NCBI RefSeq assembly: GCF_034424175.1
Contig: NZ_CP139986.1
Coordinates: forward strand, 558,001-622,000
Direction: 5' to 3'
DNA: 64,000 nt
Origin: Kluyvera intermedia
GTDB taxonomy: Bacteria > Pseudomonadota > Gammaproteobacteria > Enterobacterales > Enterobacteriaceae
The position numbers and the translations under genes are program-made. Under the pieces are notes generated by a model, which was given only the letters and a program-made list of their open reading frames with translations, was not told the DNA's origin and did not search any database. Of this stretch, positions 16,815-26,478 are shown one piece after another (position 1 is the stretch's first letter; the number at the start of each line of letters is the position of its first letter).

Positions 16815-17312
16815 ATGGATGTTTCACAGCTTTCTCCGCGTCGTCCGTATCTGCTTCGCGCGTTTTATGAGTGGCTGCTGGATAACCAACTGACGCCACA
16901 TCTGGTGGTTGACGTGATGCAGCCCGGTATAAACGTACCGATGGAGTATGCGCGCGATGGTCAGATTGTGTTGAACATCGCGCCGCGCGCGGTAGGCAAC
17001 CTCGAACTGTCCAACGAAGAAGTGCGCTTTAATGCGCGCTTCGGCGGCGTTCCACGTCAGGTTTCGGTCCCACTGGCTGCCGTGCTGGCTATCTATGCCC
17101 GTGAGAACGGCGCTGGGACGATGTTTGAAGCAGAAGCGGCCTATGATGAAAACGCTGAAGGCTTCAACGATGATGCTGTGGAAGAGAGTGGTAACGAAAC
17201 GGTGATGTCAATCATTGATGGTGATAAGCCTGATAGCGATGACGATACCGATCCAGACGACACTCCGCCACCGCCACGCGGTGGACGCCCGGCGTTACGC
17301 GTAGTGAAATAA
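16815..17312 (+). CDS. sspB: SspB, ClpXP adaptor for ssrA-tagged proteins
   Basis: SspB (165 residues) delivers ssrA-tagged proteins and RseA fragments to ClpXP. The folded substrate-binding domain covers about residues 1-110. A long acidic, disordered linker follows, then the C-terminal ClpX-binding tail RPALRVVK. It is cotranscribed with sspA. Confidence 0.96.
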   Translation: MDVSQLSPRRPYLLRAFYEWLLDNQLTPHLVVDVMQPGINVPMEYARDGQIVLNIAPRAVGNLELSNEEVRFNARFGGVPRQVSVPLAAVLAIYARENGAGTMFEAEAAYDENAEGFNDDAVEESGNETVMSIIDGDKPDSDDDTDPDDTPPPPRGGRPALRVVK

Positions 17313-17345
17313 AATCAGGCCCTTTAGGGCCTGATTTGTTTTGTA
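17312..17345 (+). terminator. Intrinsic terminator of sspAB
   Basis: An 11-bp stem (aaatcaggccc/gggcctgattt) with a short loop is followed by gttttg, directly after the sspB stop. Confidence 0.85.
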
Positions 17346-17406
17346 GGGATTAACGCGCCACACACTCTTTTATTCCCAGAATATCATCACCCTATCGTTC
17401 ACCCCG

Positions 17407-18483
17407 TTAATTGGTTTTATGAGCCTCAAGCATGGTTTGCGAGCGGACGAGTTCATCCGCCAACAACTTCTCGTCAGGTAACTGCATTTTGTACTCACTG
17501 GTAAGCACTTTATGAGGTAAACCCGTCAGGGCATAGTGAGCCTCGCCAGCACCTTTTTCCGCGCACAGGATTAAGCCTACAGGTGGATTCTCTCCAGGCA
17601 TTGTCCAGTGCTCCTGGGCGTAATTCAGATACATGTTCATTTGCCCTGCATCGGCGTAGCTAAATTTGCCGACCTTAAGGTCAACGATGAGCAGGCAGCG
17701 TAAGCGGCGGTGGAAGAACAGCAGGTCAATGCGAAACCAGCTATCGTCAATGCGTAATCGACGCTGACGACCCACAAAGGCAAAGTCATCACCGAGTTCC
17801 AGCATAAAATCCATCAGGTGGTTTATCAGCGCTTCTTCAAGATCGGATTCAGAATACTCATCCTTCAGATCGAGGAATTCGAGAATGAACGGGTCACGTA
17901 TTGCTTGTTCTGGCGTAACATCAGCGACGGTGGGGGCGGCCTGCTGCAACATGGTGGTTTTATCGTGGGACAGTAATGTTCGTTCGTAAAATTGGGTGGT
18001 GATTTGCCTATCAAGCTGCCTTACTGACCAGCCGTTACGTAACGTCTCTTTCTCGTAAAAAGCGCGGGCATCAGGATTTTTAACCGATAGCAGGCGGACA
18101 TAAGCTGACCAGGGAAGCAGGAAAATTTTGGCGAGTTGTGCCAGACGGGAAGATTCACCAGACACTGTCTGCTGAATTCCAATGCTCTGAAAATAAAGAT
18201 AAAAAGCCCGTATCTGTCGCAAGTTTCCCGTTGAAAACCCCCGTTTGTATCGCTGATTTAAATCGACGGACAAACGTTCAATCAGTTGAGTTCCGTAAGC
18301 CGCTCGCGCTTCACCGCCTTGTTCAAATTCGACAATTCGGCGGCCAATCTCCCAATAAGTTGCCGTCATAATTGCGTTGATGCTGCGGACCGTTTCTGTC
18401 CGGGCGTTATCCAATAAATGAATTATACCGTCATGGATTTGCTGATAATCCTCAGCACGGGATGTAGAGGTGAGTGTATTCAT
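17407..18483 (-). CDS. yhcG: YhcG, DUF1016 PDDEXK-nuclease family protein
   Basis: A 358-residue protein of the YhcG family: an N-terminal DUF1016 domain (about residues 10-165) and a C-terminal PDDEXK nuclease-like domain (about 185-350). The metal-binding pattern is present: Glu217, then Asp253 (FRIDLLFF) and Asp268-x-Lys270 (VDLK). The activity and substrate are not established; relatives are common in bacterial genomes and on mobile elements. In E. coli K-12 yhcG lies between gltBDF and the nan genes. Here it stands alone between sspB and gltD, with no nan genes. The start ATG at 18483 follows the family. Confidence 0.88.
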   Translation of the reverse strand: MNTLTSTSRAEDYQQIHDGIIHLLDNARTETVRSINAIMTATYWEIGRRIVEFEQGGEARAAYGTQLIERLSVDLNQRYKRGFSTGNLRQIRAFYLYFQSIGIQQTVSGESSRLAQLAKIFLLPWSAYVRLLSVKNPDARAFYEKETLRNGWSVRQLDRQITTQFYERTLLSHDKTTMLQQAAPTVADVTPEQAIRDPFILEFLDLKDEYSESDLEEALINHLMDFMLELGDDFAFVGRQRRLRIDDSWFRIDLLFFHRRLRCLLIVDLKVGKFSYADAGQMNMYLNYAQEHWTMPGENPPVGLILCAEKGAGEAHYALTGLPHKVLTSEYKMQLPDEKLLADELVRSQTMLEAHKTN

Positions 18484-18629
18484 GTCTTCCCTGGCGTGAT
18501 AGTTACGAGGTGAAAATATATCGCTATCAATACGCTCGGGGTCTTATGTCGTCAATCCATGCCGATTGGATTACATGGACTTGCATCAGTACTTGCGAGT
18601 TGCTTTCCAGGAATGTCGTGAATGTGCGA

Positions 18630-18676
18630 AGAAGAAAACAGGCCCCCATCCAGCAATGTGAATTTGGCAGGGGGCC
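18630..18676 (-). terminator. Likely terminator of gltBD
   Basis: On the minus strand, 10 bases past the gltD stop, a stem of ggccccc/gggggcc with a 22-base loop is followed by tgttttcttctt. Confidence 0.65.
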
Positions 18677-18686
18677 AGAGAGGTTT

Positions 18687-20105
18687 TTACACTTCCAGGT
18701 AATTCATAATCCCGTCAGCCGCTTTACGACCTTCGGCAATCGCCGTGACCACCAGGTCCGAACCGCGCACGATGTCACCACCGGCGAAGATTTTCGGGTT
18801 GCTGGTCTGGAATGCATTCTCGCTGCCTTCCGGGGCAATAACACGACCCTGAGAGTCCAGCTCAACGCTGTGTTTTGCCAACCATTCCATGCTGTGAGGA
18901 CGGAAACCAAATGCCATTACTACTGCATCGGCTGGCACCACGTGTTCGGAACCGGCAACGATCTCCGCACGACGACGGCCTTTCGCATCCGGCTTGCCCA
19001 TTTCAGTACGTGCCATTTTTACGCCGCATACTTTGCCGTTCGCATTCACTTCCACACCCAGTGGCTGGACGTTGAACTGGAACTCGACGCCTTCTTCACG
19101 CGCATTTTTCACTTCGCGTTTAGAACCTGGCATATTCTCTTCATCACGACGGTAGGCGCAGATAACATGCGCGGCGTTCTGACGAATAGAAGTCCGTACG
19201 CAGTCCATCGCGGTATCGCCGCCGCCCAGCACAACAACGCGTTTGCCTTCCATGCTGACATACGGCTCGTCAGGCGTTTCGCCGAAGCCCATCAACTGCT
19301 TGGTATTGGCAATCAGGAACGGCAGGGCATCGAATACGTCAGAAGCGTCTTCGTTTTCCAGACCGCCGCGCATCGACTGATAGGTGCCCACGCCGAGGAA
19401 TACGGAATCGTAATCCTTCAGCAGGTCATCGATCTGTACATCGCGGCCGACTTCTACGTTGAGTTTGAACTCAATACCCATGCCGGTGAAGATTTCACGG
19501 CGGCGGGTCATAACTTCTTTCTCCAGCTTAAAGGCCGGGATACCGAAGGTCAGCAGACCGCCGATTTCCGGGTGACGGTCAAAGACCACCGCCTTCACGC
19601 CGTTGCGGGTCAGCACATCGGCACACGCCAGGCCAGCCGGGCCGGCACCGATGATGGCGACTTTCTTGTCGGTCTGCTTAACGCCGGTCATGTCTGGACG
19701 CCAGCCCATCTCAAACGCTTTATCGTTGATATAGCGCTCGATGTTGCCGATGGTCACCGCGCCGAACTCATCGTTCAGGGTACAGGAACCTTCGCACAGA
19801 CGATCCTGCGGGCAAACGCGCCCACAGACTTCCGGCAAGGTATTGGTCTGGTGTGACAGCTCTGCTGCCTCAAAAATACGTCCCTCGTTGGCCAGTTTCA
19901 GCCAGTTAGGGATGTAGTTATGTACCGGACATTTCCACTCGCAATACGGGTTGCCGCAGGACAGGCAGCGGTCTGCCTGTGCTTTGGCCTGGCCTTCGGA
20001 AAACGGCTCATAGATCTCGATAAACTCGATCTTACGGATCTTCAGCGGTTTCTTTGGCGGATCAACGCGCTGGAGGTCGATAAATTGATATACGTTCTGA
20101 CTCAT
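18687..20105 (-). CDS. gltD: Glutamate synthase small subunit
   Basis: GltD (472 residues) feeds electrons from NADPH through FAD to GltB. The N-terminal cysteine clusters (CLSCGNPYCEWKCP and CGRVCPQDRLCEGSC) hold 4Fe-4S clusters. A FAD-binding site (IIGAGPAGLACADVL, about 146-160) and an NADPH-binding site (VVLGGGDTAMDCVR, about 286-300) follow. It starts 9 bases after the gltB stop, so the two are cotranscribed. No gltF follows. Confidence 0.97.
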   Translation of the reverse strand: MSQNVYQFIDLQRVDPPKKPLKIRKIEFIEIYEPFSEGQAKAQADRCLSCGNPYCEWKCPVHNYIPNWLKLANEGRIFEAAELSHQTNTLPEVCGRVCPQDRLCEGSCTLNDEFGAVTIGNIERYINDKAFEMGWRPDMTGVKQTDKKVAIIGAGPAGLACADVLTRNGVKAVVFDRHPEIGGLLTFGIPAFKLEKEVMTRRREIFTGMGIEFKLNVEVGRDVQIDDLLKDYDSVFLGVGTYQSMRGGLENEDASDVFDALPFLIANTKQLMGFGETPDEPYVSMEGKRVVVLGGGDTAMDCVRTSIRQNAAHVICAYRRDEENMPGSKREVKNAREEGVEFQFNVQPLGVEVNANGKVCGVKMARTEMGKPDAKGRRRAEIVAGSEHVVPADAVVMAFGFRPHSMEWLAKHSVELDSQGRVIAPEGSENAFQTSNPKIFAGGDIVRGSDLVVTAIAEGRKAADGIMNYLEV

Positions 20106-20114
20106 GATGACCCC

Positions 20115-23100
20115 TTACTGCGCCTGCACACGCAGCTCAGCTGCGCTACGACTACGATGACCCAACAGTGCTTTCACATCACTGGACTTCGGTTTAACCA
20201 GCGCGAATTTCGCTGAGAATGCCGGCCAGTTCGCCAGGATCTCTTCGCCACGGGATGAACCGGTCAACTGCACGTGCTCGGTAATAAGCCCACGCAGATG
20301 CTCTTCGTGAATAGCCAGCGTTTCAACATCCAGCACCTCCACCAGTTCCGGGTTCACGCGTTTGCGGAAATCACCGCTTTCATCCAGTACGTAGGCGAAG
20401 CCGCCCGTCATACCGGCACCGAAGTTGACGCCCGTTTTCCCCAGCACGCAGACGATCCCGCCAGTCATGTATTCACAACCGTTGTCGCCAATACCTTCCA
20501 CGACGGTGATGGCCCCGGAGTTACGCACACCGAAACGTTCACCTGCGCGGCCTGCGGCGTACAGACGACCACCGGTCGCGCCGTAAAGGCAGGTGTTGCC
20601 GATAATGCTGGCTTCATGACTGCGGAAGGCAGAACCGACCGGAGGACGAATCGCCAGCAGACCGCCAGCCATGCCTTTACCGACGTAGTCGTTGGCATCG
20701 CCGGTCAGATACAGCTCAACGCCGCCGGCGTTCCACACGCCGAAGCTCTGGCCTGCGGTACCGCTGAAGTGCGCTTTAATCGGATCTGACGCCAGCCCTT
20801 GGTCGCCGTGCGTCTGGGCGATGTAGCCCGACAGCGATGCGCCCACGGAACGGTCGGTGTTGCGGATATCGAACCAGAAGGTTTTGCTCTGGCGCTCATC
20901 CACAAACGGTTTTGCCTGCTGCAACAGTTGAGCGTTCAGCACACCGTTATCAAACGGTGGGTTGTTCTCAGTGCAGAACAGCGCTTTGCCAGGATGCGGC
21001 TCGGCGGTTTCCAGCAGACGAGACAGCTCCAGCTTCTGCTGCTTGGCGGTGAACCCGTCCAGCTCTTTGAGCAGGTCGGTACGGCCAATAAGATCCACCA
21101 GGCGGGTCACGCCCAGGCTTGCCATTAGCTCGCGCACTTCACGGGCGATAAATTCAAAGTAGTTGGTCACTTTGAACGGCAGGCCGTGATAGTGGTTCTT
21201 ACGCAGTTTTTCGTCCTGGGTTGCTACACCGGTTGCGCAGTTGTTCAGGTGACAAATACGCAGGTATTTACAGCCCAGCGCGACCATTGGGCCGGTGCCG
21301 AAGCCGAAGCTTTCCGCGCCGAGAATCGCCGCTTTAATGATGTCGACGCCGGTCTTAAGACCGCCATCCACTTGTAAACGGATCTTGTGACGCAGACCGT
21401 TAGCCACCAGTGCTTGCTGAGTTTCCACCAAGCCCAGTTCCCACGGACAGCCTGCATATTTCACGGAAGAGAGCGGGCTTGCGCCGGTACCACCGTCGTA
21501 ACCGGCGATGGTGATGAGATCCGCATAGGCTTTCGCCACGCCGGTCGCGATGGTGCCAACGCCCGGTTCGGAGACCAGCTTCACGGAGATCAGTGCTTTC
21601 GGGTTGACCTGTTTTAAGTCGAAAATCAGCTGCGCTAAGTCCTCGATAGAGTAGATATCGTGGTGCGGTGGCGGGGAAATCAGCGTCACGCCCGGTACCG
21701 AATAACGCAGTTTAGCGATGTACGGCGTGACTTTATCACCCGGTAACTGACCGCCTTCGCCCGGTTTTGCGCCCTGAGCAACTTTAATCTGAATGACGTC
21801 AGCGTTCACCAGATACGCCGGGGTTACACCAAAGCGACCAGAAGCAACCTGCTTAATACGCGACACTTTATTGGTGCCGTAGCGCGCAGGGTCTTCACCA
21901 CCTTCGCCGGAGTTGGAGTTACCGCCAATGCTGTTCATCGCTTCCGCCAGCGCTTCGTGCGCTTCCGGGCTCAGTGCGCCGATAGACATCGCTGCCGTAT
22001 CGAAGCGCTTGAACAGTGAGCTTGCCGGTTCAACGTCAGACACGCTCACCGCTTCGCCATTCGGGGCAATCGCCAGCAGATCGCGCAGCGTGGCGGCCGG
22101 ACGGTTATTCACCAGTGCGGCATATTCTTGATAATCGCTGTACTCGCCGCTTTGTACCGCCTGTTGCAGGGTGCGCACTACGTCCGGGTTATAGGCGTGG
22201 TATTCGCCACCGTGGACGTATTTGAGCTGACCGCCCTGATCCAGTGGCTTACGCGCAAGCCAGGCACGTTTCGACAGGTTCAGCAGATCTTGCTGGAAGT
22301 CGTCGAACGACGCCCCGCCGATACGGCTGACCACGCCCTGGAAGCAGTTCTCAACCACGTCATCGTGCAGGCCAACCGCTTCAAACAGTTTGGAGCAGCG
22401 ATAAGATGCGATAGTCGAGATGCCCATTTTGGACATGATCTTGTACAGACCTTTGTTGATTCCGTTACGGTAGTTCAGCATCACCGTGCGGTAATCTTTT
22501 TCGATAGCGTGGGTATCAATCAGACGTCCCAGCGTTTCGTAGGCCAGATACGGATAGATTGCCGTGGCACCGAAACCGAGCAGCACCGCGAAGTGATGCG
22601 GGTCACGGGCGCTTGCCGTTTCAACGATGATGTTGGCGTCGCAGCGCAGGCTCTTATCTACCAGACGTGCTTGAACGGCGCCGACGGCCATCGGTGCCGG
22701 AACCGGCAGACGGTTTTTGGCAATGTTACGGTCAGACAGCACCAGCAGGACGGTACCGTCACGAACCATCTGTTCGGCTTTATCGCACAGCGCTTTGACC
22801 GTCTCTTCGAGGTTGGATTCCGTCACATCGAAAGTGATATCCAGCGTATCGGCGCGGTAGTGCTCCTCTTTCATCGTGGTGAGCTGATTGAAATCGGAGT
22901 ACAGCAGAATTGGTGATTTGAAGCTCAGACGGTGCGCCTGGCCTTCCGCTTCGCAGAAGACGTTCATCTCACGACCGATGCTGGTCGCCAGCGACATGAC
23001 GTGCGCTTCACGCAGCGGATCGATTGGCGGGTTGGTCACCTGCGCAAACTGCTGGCGGAAGTAGTCATAAATAATGCGTGGCTGGCTGGAGAGCACGGCA

Positions 23101-24575
23101 AACGGGGTATCATCGCCCATTGAACCGACCGCTTCCTGGCCATTTTCACCGAGTACGCGCAGGATGGAGTCAAGCTCTTCGGCGCTGTAGTTAAACTGTT
23201 TTTGGTAGCTGGCGAGCGTATCGTCGTCCAGCTCGCGGCTGCCGACCTGATCGTCTGCCAGATCTTCAAACGGCACCAGTCGACGGACGTAGTTCTCCAT
23301 CCACTCTTTGTACGGATGGCGGCTTTTCAGATCGTCATCGGTTTCCGCCGAGTGCAGAATGCGGCCTGAGCGGGTATCGATAACCATCAGTTCGCCTGGC
23401 CCCACACGACCTTTTTCCACCACTTCATCAGGCTGGTAGTCCCAGATACCGACTTCAGAGGCGCAGGTAATCAGCTTATCTTTGGTGATAACGTAGCGTG
23501 CCGGGCGCAGACCGTTACGGTCAAGGTTACAGGCGGCGTAGCGACCGTCGGACATGACAATGCCCGCCGGGCCGTCCCACGGCTCCATGTGCATGGAGTT
23601 AAAGTCGAAGAACGAACGCAGGTCTGGATCCATATCCGGGTTGTTCTGCCAGGCCGGTGGCACCAGAAGACGCATGGCGCGGATAATGTCCATCCCGCCC
23701 GCCAGCAGCAGCTCAAGCATGTTATCCATGGAGCTGGAGTCAGAGCCGGTTTCGTTAACGAACGGTGCGGCGTCGTGCAGATCCGGGATCAGCGGGGTCT
23801 GGAATTTATAAGTACGTGCACGCGCCCACTGGCGGTTACCGGTGATAGTGTTGATCTCACCGTTGTGCGCCAGATAACGGAACGGCTGCGCCAGCGGCCA
23901 GCGCGGCACGGTGTTGGTGGAAAAGCGCTGGTGGAACAGGCAGATAGCCGACTCCAGACGCAAATCCGCCAGGTCCAGGTAGAAGCGCGGCAAATCTGCC
24001 GGCATACACAGACCTTTATAGATGTTGACCAGGTTAGACAGGCTACAGACGTAGAAGTCTTTATCTTCCTGGAGACGTTTTTCGATACGGCGACGCGCAA
24101 TAAACAGACGGCGTTCCATATCGCGTGGACGCCAGCCCGCAGGGGCGTTGACAAAAATTTGCTCGATACGTGGCAGAGAGGAGAGGGCGATTTCACCCAG
24201 CACGCCTTCGTTGGTCGGCACATCGCGCCAGCCCACGATAGACAGGGTCTCGCGCTGTAGCTCTTCTTCGACAATACGGCGAGAAGCTGCGGCAAGCTCA
24301 GGATCTTTATTCAGGAACAGCATCCCGACAGCGTAGTTTTTCGCTAAGCGCCAGCCGCGCTCTGCAGCGACGATGCGAAAGAAACGGTCAGGTTTTTGAA
24401 GCAGCAGACCACAACCATCGCCGGTTTTACCATCGGCGAGGATTGCCCCACGGTGCTGCATGCGGGCCAGTGCGTGTATAGCGGTACGCACTACCTTGTG
24501 GCTAGGTTCGCCTTCTATGTGGGCGATCAGGCCGAAACCACAGTTATCCCTCTCAAGGGATTTATCGTACAACAT
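20115..24575 (-). CDS. gltB: Glutamate synthase large subunit
   Basis: GltB (1486 residues, the E. coli length) makes two glutamates from glutamine and 2-oxoglutarate. The 11-residue propeptide MLYDKSLERDN is removed to expose Cys12, the N-terminal nucleophile of the glutaminase domain (about 12-420). A central domain links to the FMN-binding synthase domain (about 800-1200), which contains the 3Fe-4S cysteines in CKYLRICHLNNC. The C-terminal GXGXG beta-helix (about 1230-1470) includes GDNGCEYMTGG. It is the first gene of gltBD. Confidence 0.98.
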   Translation of the reverse strand: MLYDKSLERDNCGFGLIAHIEGEPSHKVVRTAIHALARMQHRGAILADGKTGDGCGLLLQKPDRFFRIVAAERGWRLAKNYAVGMLFLNKDPELAAASRRIVEEELQRETLSIVGWRDVPTNEGVLGEIALSSLPRIEQIFVNAPAGWRPRDMERRLFIARRRIEKRLQEDKDFYVCSLSNLVNIYKGLCMPADLPRFYLDLADLRLESAICLFHQRFSTNTVPRWPLAQPFRYLAHNGEINTITGNRQWARARTYKFQTPLIPDLHDAAPFVNETGSDSSSMDNMLELLLAGGMDIIRAMRLLVPPAWQNNPDMDPDLRSFFDFNSMHMEPWDGPAGIVMSDGRYAACNLDRNGLRPARYVITKDKLITCASEVGIWDYQPDEVVEKGRVGPGELMVIDTRSGRILHSAETDDDLKSRHPYKEWMENYVRRLVPFEDLADDQVGSRELDDDTLASYQKQFNYSAEELDSILRVLGENGQEAVGSMGDDTPFAVLSSQPRIIYDYFRQQFAQVTNPPIDPLREAHVMSLATSIGREMNVFCEAEGQAHRLSFKSPILLYSDFNQLTTMKEEHYRADTLDITFDVTESNLEETVKALCDKAEQMVRDGTVLLVLSDRNIAKNRLPVPAPMAVGAVQARLVDKSLRCDANIIVETASARDPHHFAVLLGFGATAIYPYLAYETLGRLIDTHAIEKDYRTVMLNYRNGINKGLYKIMSKMGISTIASYRCSKLFEAVGLHDDVVENCFQGVVSRIGGASFDDFQQDLLNLSKRAWLARKPLDQGGQLKYVHGGEYHAYNPDVVRTLQQAVQSGEYSDYQEYAALVNNRPAATLRDLLAIAPNGEAVSVSDVEPASSLFKRFDTAAMSIGALSPEAHEALAEAMNSIGGNSNSGEGGEDPARYGTNKVSRIKQVASGRFGVTPAYLVNADVIQIKVAQGAKPGEGGQLPGDKVTPYIAKLRYSVPGVTLISPPPHHDIYSIEDLAQLIFDLKQVNPKALISVKLVSEPGVGTIATGVAKAYADLITIAGYDGGTGASPLSSVKYAGCPWELGLVETQQALVANGLRHKIRLQVDGGLKTGVDIIKAAILGAESFGFGTGPMVALGCKYLRICHLNNCATGVATQDEKLRKNHYHGLPFKVTNYFEFIAREVRELMASLGVTRLVDLIGRTDLLKELDGFTAKQQKLELSRLLETAEPHPGKALFCTENNPPFDNGVLNAQLLQQAKPFVDERQSKTFWFDIRNTDRSVGASLSGYIAQTHGDQGLASDPIKAHFSGTAGQSFGVWNAGGVELYLTGDANDYVGKGMAGGLLAIRPPVGSAFRSHEASIIGNTCLYGATGGRLYAAGRAGERFGVRNSGAITVVEGIGDNGCEYMTGGIVCVLGKTGVNFGAGMTGGFAYVLDESGDFRKRVNPELVEVLDVETLAIHEEHLRGLITEHVQLTGSSRGEEILANWPAFSAKFALVKPKSSDVKALLGHRSRSAAELRVQAQ

Positions 24576-25258
24576 ATCAGTGAACCTCCCCAGGCTCTAC
24601 GGGACGCCCCCTTAATCGATTGCGCGCAAGGCACAGCAAGAGCATGGCGACGGGGTATGGCATTCATTGCCTACCTCGCATTCGCCCTCTTCTATCCTTT
24701 TCGCGTAGGTCACACAAGTTTGAGGACTTGCTTAAGAGGGAATCTCAATTACTGCATAAATATGATGAGCAGGCTGCTCATCCAGAAAGCTTCCAGCGGA
24801 TTCCCAACTTATCGGGAATCGGTACATAGGTCAAATGGCAAACTTATTTATACAGAAATGTGCTATAGGGTAATTAACGATATGAATAATAAAAGAAATG
24901 TGATGTTTTTGTTGTGTGTTGACCTGCAGGGGAAGGGATAGGGAGTGTGATCTGTCTCACTATATGAAAGCGCTGTGATAATCGTCATGCGCTGTTAATT
25001 TAATGAAAGGCAGAATTTAATGCTGGCATTGAGTGTGGGGGTATAGGATCACTCTGTTTTTCAACGGCAGGTGGATTATGACTAATTTGACGTCAGACAT
25101 AAGGAAAAATAATCTCATTGTCGATGAATGAAATTGCAGTAATTTTGATTGGTTATGCAATAAGGTAAAAGGTCTACATGGCGATTGATCCAGGTCATCG
25201 CCGATCGAGACTAAAAGTGGCAGGCTTGGCCCCTTTCTTCAGGCCGGTCTATCAGATT
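24576..25258. promoter_or_regulatory. gltB-yhcC divergent control region
   Basis: This is a long (683-base) AT-rich region with no credible gene. In E. coli the gltBD control region binds Lrp, IHF, ArgR and CRP over several hundred bases, and the length here fits such control. A CRP-like palindrome is noted separately. An open frame at 24396-24941 begins inside gltB on the opposite strand and does not look coding. Confidence 0.6.
24946..24961. promoter_or_regulatory. Possible CRP site upstream of gltB
   Basis: TGTGA-TCTGTC-TCACT matches the CRP consensus at 9 of 10 positions, about 370 bases before the gltB start. CRP is a known regulator of the E. coli gltBDF operon; whether this is the same site I cannot tell. 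Confidence 0.5.
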
Positions 25259-26185
25259 ATGCAGTTACAAAAATTAGTCAATATGTTTGGTGGGGATCTT
25301 TCGCGTCGTTATGGTGAAAAGGTTCATAAACTGACGCTGCATGGTGGATTTAGCTGCCCAAACCGCGACGGCACTATTGGCCGCGGCGGTTGTACGTTCT
25401 GCAATGTGGCTTCATTTGCCGATGAAGCGCAGCAGCATAAGTCGATTGCCGACCAGCTAGCGCATCAGGCGCAACTGGTGAACCGCGCTAAGCGCTACCT
25501 GGCCTATTTCCAGGCCTATACCAGCACCTTTGCGGAAGTGCAGGTGTTGCGTTCGATGTATCAGCAGGCGGTGAGCCAGGCCAATATCGTCGGGCTGTGT
25601 GTGGGAACGCGTCCGGACTGCGTGCCGGAAGCGGTACTCGATTTGCTGAGCGAATACCACGAGCAGGGCTATGAAGTGTGGCTGGAGCTGGGTCTGCAAA
25701 CCGCGCACGATAAAACGCTGCACCGTATTAACCGTGGCCATGATTTTGCCTGTTACCAGCGAACGACGCGTCTGGCTCGTGAGCGCGGTCTGAAGGTGTG
25801 CAGCCACCTTATCGTCGGTTTGCCGGGTGAAGGGCAGGGTGAGTGTCTGGAGACGCTTAAACAGGTAGTTGAGACCGGTGTTGACGGCATTAAACTGCAC
25901 CCGCTGCATATTGTCACCGGTAGCATTATGGCGAAAGCGTGGCAGGCGGCAAGGTTGAGTGGGATTGAACTTGATGATTACACTGTGACTGCCGGTGAAA
26001 TGATTCGCCACACACCGCCTGACGTGATTTACCACCGTATCTCCGCCAACGCTCGTCGCCCAACGCTGCTGGCACCGTTGTGGTGTGAAAATCGCTGGAC
26101 CGGGATGGTCGAGCTGGATAAATACCTCAACGAAAACGGCGTTCAGGGTTCGGCATTGGGTATGCCGTGGGTGCAGCCCGCTTAA
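25259..26185 (+). CDS. yhcC: YhcC, radical-SAM family protein
   Basis: A 308-residue radical-SAM protein (TIGR01212 family) of unknown substrate. The cysteines expected to hold the 4Fe-4S cluster are in the segment from FSCPNRDG to GGCTFCN. Later blocks VGLCVGTRPDC, ELGLQTAHDKTL and GLPGEGQ fit the family. I chose the ATG at 25259 (MQLQKLVNMFGGDL), as in E. coli; an in-frame ATG at 25178 adds 27 residues and has only a weak AAGG site. It is divergent from gltB. Confidence 0.9.
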   Translation: MQLQKLVNMFGGDLSRRYGEKVHKLTLHGGFSCPNRDGTIGRGGCTFCNVASFADEAQQHKSIADQLAHQAQLVNRAKRYLAYFQAYTSTFAEVQVLRSMYQQAVSQANIVGLCVGTRPDCVPEAVLDLLSEYHEQGYEVWLELGLQTAHDKTLHRINRGHDFACYQRTTRLARERGLKVCSHLIVGLPGEGQGECLETLKQVVETGVDGIKLHPLHIVTGSIMAKAWQAARLSGIELDDYTVTAGEMIRHTPPDVIYHRISANARRPTLLAPLWCENRWTGMVELDKYLNENGVQGSALGMPWVQPA

Positions 26186-26244
26186 TGTCTGTGCATCATC
26201 GATAATCCGCCACGTATTCGTCGATACGGTGAATGCGTGCCGAC

Positions 26245-26278
26245 TGCCGGATGGCGGCTACGCCTTATCCGGCCTACA
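26245..26278. repeat. REP element (ggatggcg...cgccttatcc type) after yhcC
   Basis: It begins tgccggatggcgg, ends ccttatccggcctaca, and is the classical enterobacterial REP/BIME half. It forms a composite element with the different repeat at 26292. Confidence 0.8.
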
Positions 26279-26291
26279 TCCGTCGGTAGCT

Positions 26292-26326
26292 GGTAGCCCG
26301 GGCAAGGCGTTTACGCCGCCCCCGGG
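26292..26326. repeat. REP-like repeat (gtagcccggg type) before arcB
   Basis: This copy begins ggtagcccgggcaaggcg and ends gccgcccccggg. It is the same over about 34 bases as the copy at 29781 and close to that at 14728. Confidence 0.75.
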
Positions 26327-26478
26327 ATGTGTGCCGGAGCCTCCCAGGGCCAGGGCGACCAAACCTTAAGAATCCACACGACTCATTTCACAGATAATCC
26401 TCGCATTTTTTGTACAACCTACCGCGCCGTGCTCAGAATTGGGTATGATTGAACGATGAAGTCGTTAAGGAACTCCTC

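Noticed and set aside
17407..18483. yhcG as part of a defence island
   Set aside because: It has a nuclease-like domain but no methylase, helicase, Toprim or other defence gene nearby; the surroundings are core metabolism genes.
18474..19856. A 460-codon open frame on the plus strand opposite gltD
   Set aside because: It is antisense to gltD, whose protein is clearly real; its translation is rich in His, Arg and Phe, resembles no family, and has no ribosome site. It arises from the codon bias of gltD.
22128..24260. Long plus-strand open frames (262 and 223 codons) opposite gltB
   Set aside because: Both are shadows of gltB with no recognisable domain and unlikely composition.
24396..24941. 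A 181-codon plus-strand frame crossing the gltB start
   Set aside because: It begins inside gltB on the opposite strand, resembles no family and changes composition at the gltB boundary.
25178..25258. Extended N-terminus for YhcC from the ATG at 25178
   Set aside because: The extra 27 residues are not part of the family as I know it, and the ATG at 25259 gives the E. coli N-terminus; the upstream ATG has only a weak ribosome site. It cannot be fully excluded.
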